Shown here: piece after piece, positions 48,459-48,569 of the stretch | Layout: every line of letters begins with the position of its first letter | Position numbering within the stretch: position 1 is the first letter of the stretch | From: Streptomyces jumonjinensis | GTDB taxonomy: Bacteria > Actinomycetota > Actinomycetes > Streptomycetales > Streptomycetaceae | Length of the DNA stretch: 48,569 nt | Reading direction: 5' to 3' | Assembly: GCF_009600885.1 (NCBI RefSeq) | Contig: NZ_VCLA01000174.1 | Coordinates: 1-48,569, forward strand | Made by a program: the position numbers and the translations under genes | The notes under the pieces: generated by a model | What the model was told of the DNA's origin: nothing | The model's input: the letters and a program-made list of their open reading frames with translations, nothing else | Databases searched by the model: none

Positions 48459-48569
48459 CCGACGGCGGGAGTGGGCCGCACGGCCCGGCACCCGGGACAG
48501 GCGGGCGGGCAGTTGAGTCTGATGGGAGGGGGCCACCCTGCCCTGCGCGGGCCCTTGTCGGGGGCCAGC
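48459..48569. other. Right-edge noncoding tail
   Basis: These 111 bases after the rpfB stop contain no gene or clear hairpin. They end within GC-rich sequence before the next, unseen gene. Confidence 0.5.

Noticed and set aside
1..48569. Insertion sequences, prophage genes and CRISPR arrays
   Set aside because: No transposase, integrase, phage structural or cas gene and no regularly spaced exact repeats of CRISPR type are present; the tandem repeats have no spacers.

Overview
The window is chromosomal DNA of a very GC-rich actinomycete, almost certainly a Streptomyces. Third codon positions are strongly GC. The window carries an SsgA-like sporulation protein, a SepX/GlpR-type membrane protein and XRE-DUF5753/DUF397 regulators. 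Many genes start with GTG or CTG and many overlap as ATGA or GTGA. There is no insertion sequence, CRISPR array, phage module or rRNA, and one tRNA-Ala(CGC).

Layout. 0.2-4.9 kb (minus strand): methylthioadenosine phosphorylase, an FmdB zinc-ribbon protein behind a near-perfect CIRCE operator, an MFS permease and a CPA-type cation/proton antiporter. 5.1-8.8 kb: a membrane-anchored penicillin-acylase-family Ntn hydrolase facing 5-formyl-THF cyclo-ligase. 8.9-14.3 kb (plus): galU-moeA-moaC-mogA-rimJ-like-sepX, joining sugar-nucleotide supply, molybdenum cofactor synthesis and cell division. 14.36 kb: tRNA-Ala. 14.7-18.7 kb: a secreted SnoaL-like protein, a two-component system, a GNAT and exonuclease III. 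18.8-22.9 kb: a MerR regulator diverging from a Baeyer-Villiger monooxygenase / hydrolase / SDR cassette. 23.4-26.7 kb: tricorn protease. 26.9-30.2 kb: a TetR regulator with two palindromic operators, then an MMPL transporter. 30.3-33.6 kb: ssgE and a nickel/cobalt ECF transporter with a Nur-like box. 33.6-36.2 kb: GNAT, a serine hydrolase and an SDR.

36.2-39.6 kb is an accessory patch. It holds a decayed anti-sigma-type ATPase remnant, DUF397, XRE-DUF5753, a chimeric DUF6879 fragment, two tiny ORFs and a PIMT-like O-methyltransferase. The last three could be an aspartimide-type (imiditide-like) peptide system. 39.7-42.1 kb: serine hydrolase, YbaK-like deacylase and PPOX/F420 protein. 42.3-48.5 kb: protein O-mannosyltransferase, rsmI, a zinc-ribbon protein, tatD and rpfB.

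The backbone order FmdB, cyclo-ligase, galU, moeA, rimJ, sepX-like, then pmt, rsmI, tatD, rpfB matches what I recall of Mycobacterium tuberculosis Rv0991c-Rv1009. This is an old conserved actinobacterial block with lineage-specific insertions. A second theme is the number of short tandem repeats, in gaps and inside coding tails, most with unit lengths that are not multiples of three outside genes. All functions are read from motifs and context; no database search was run.
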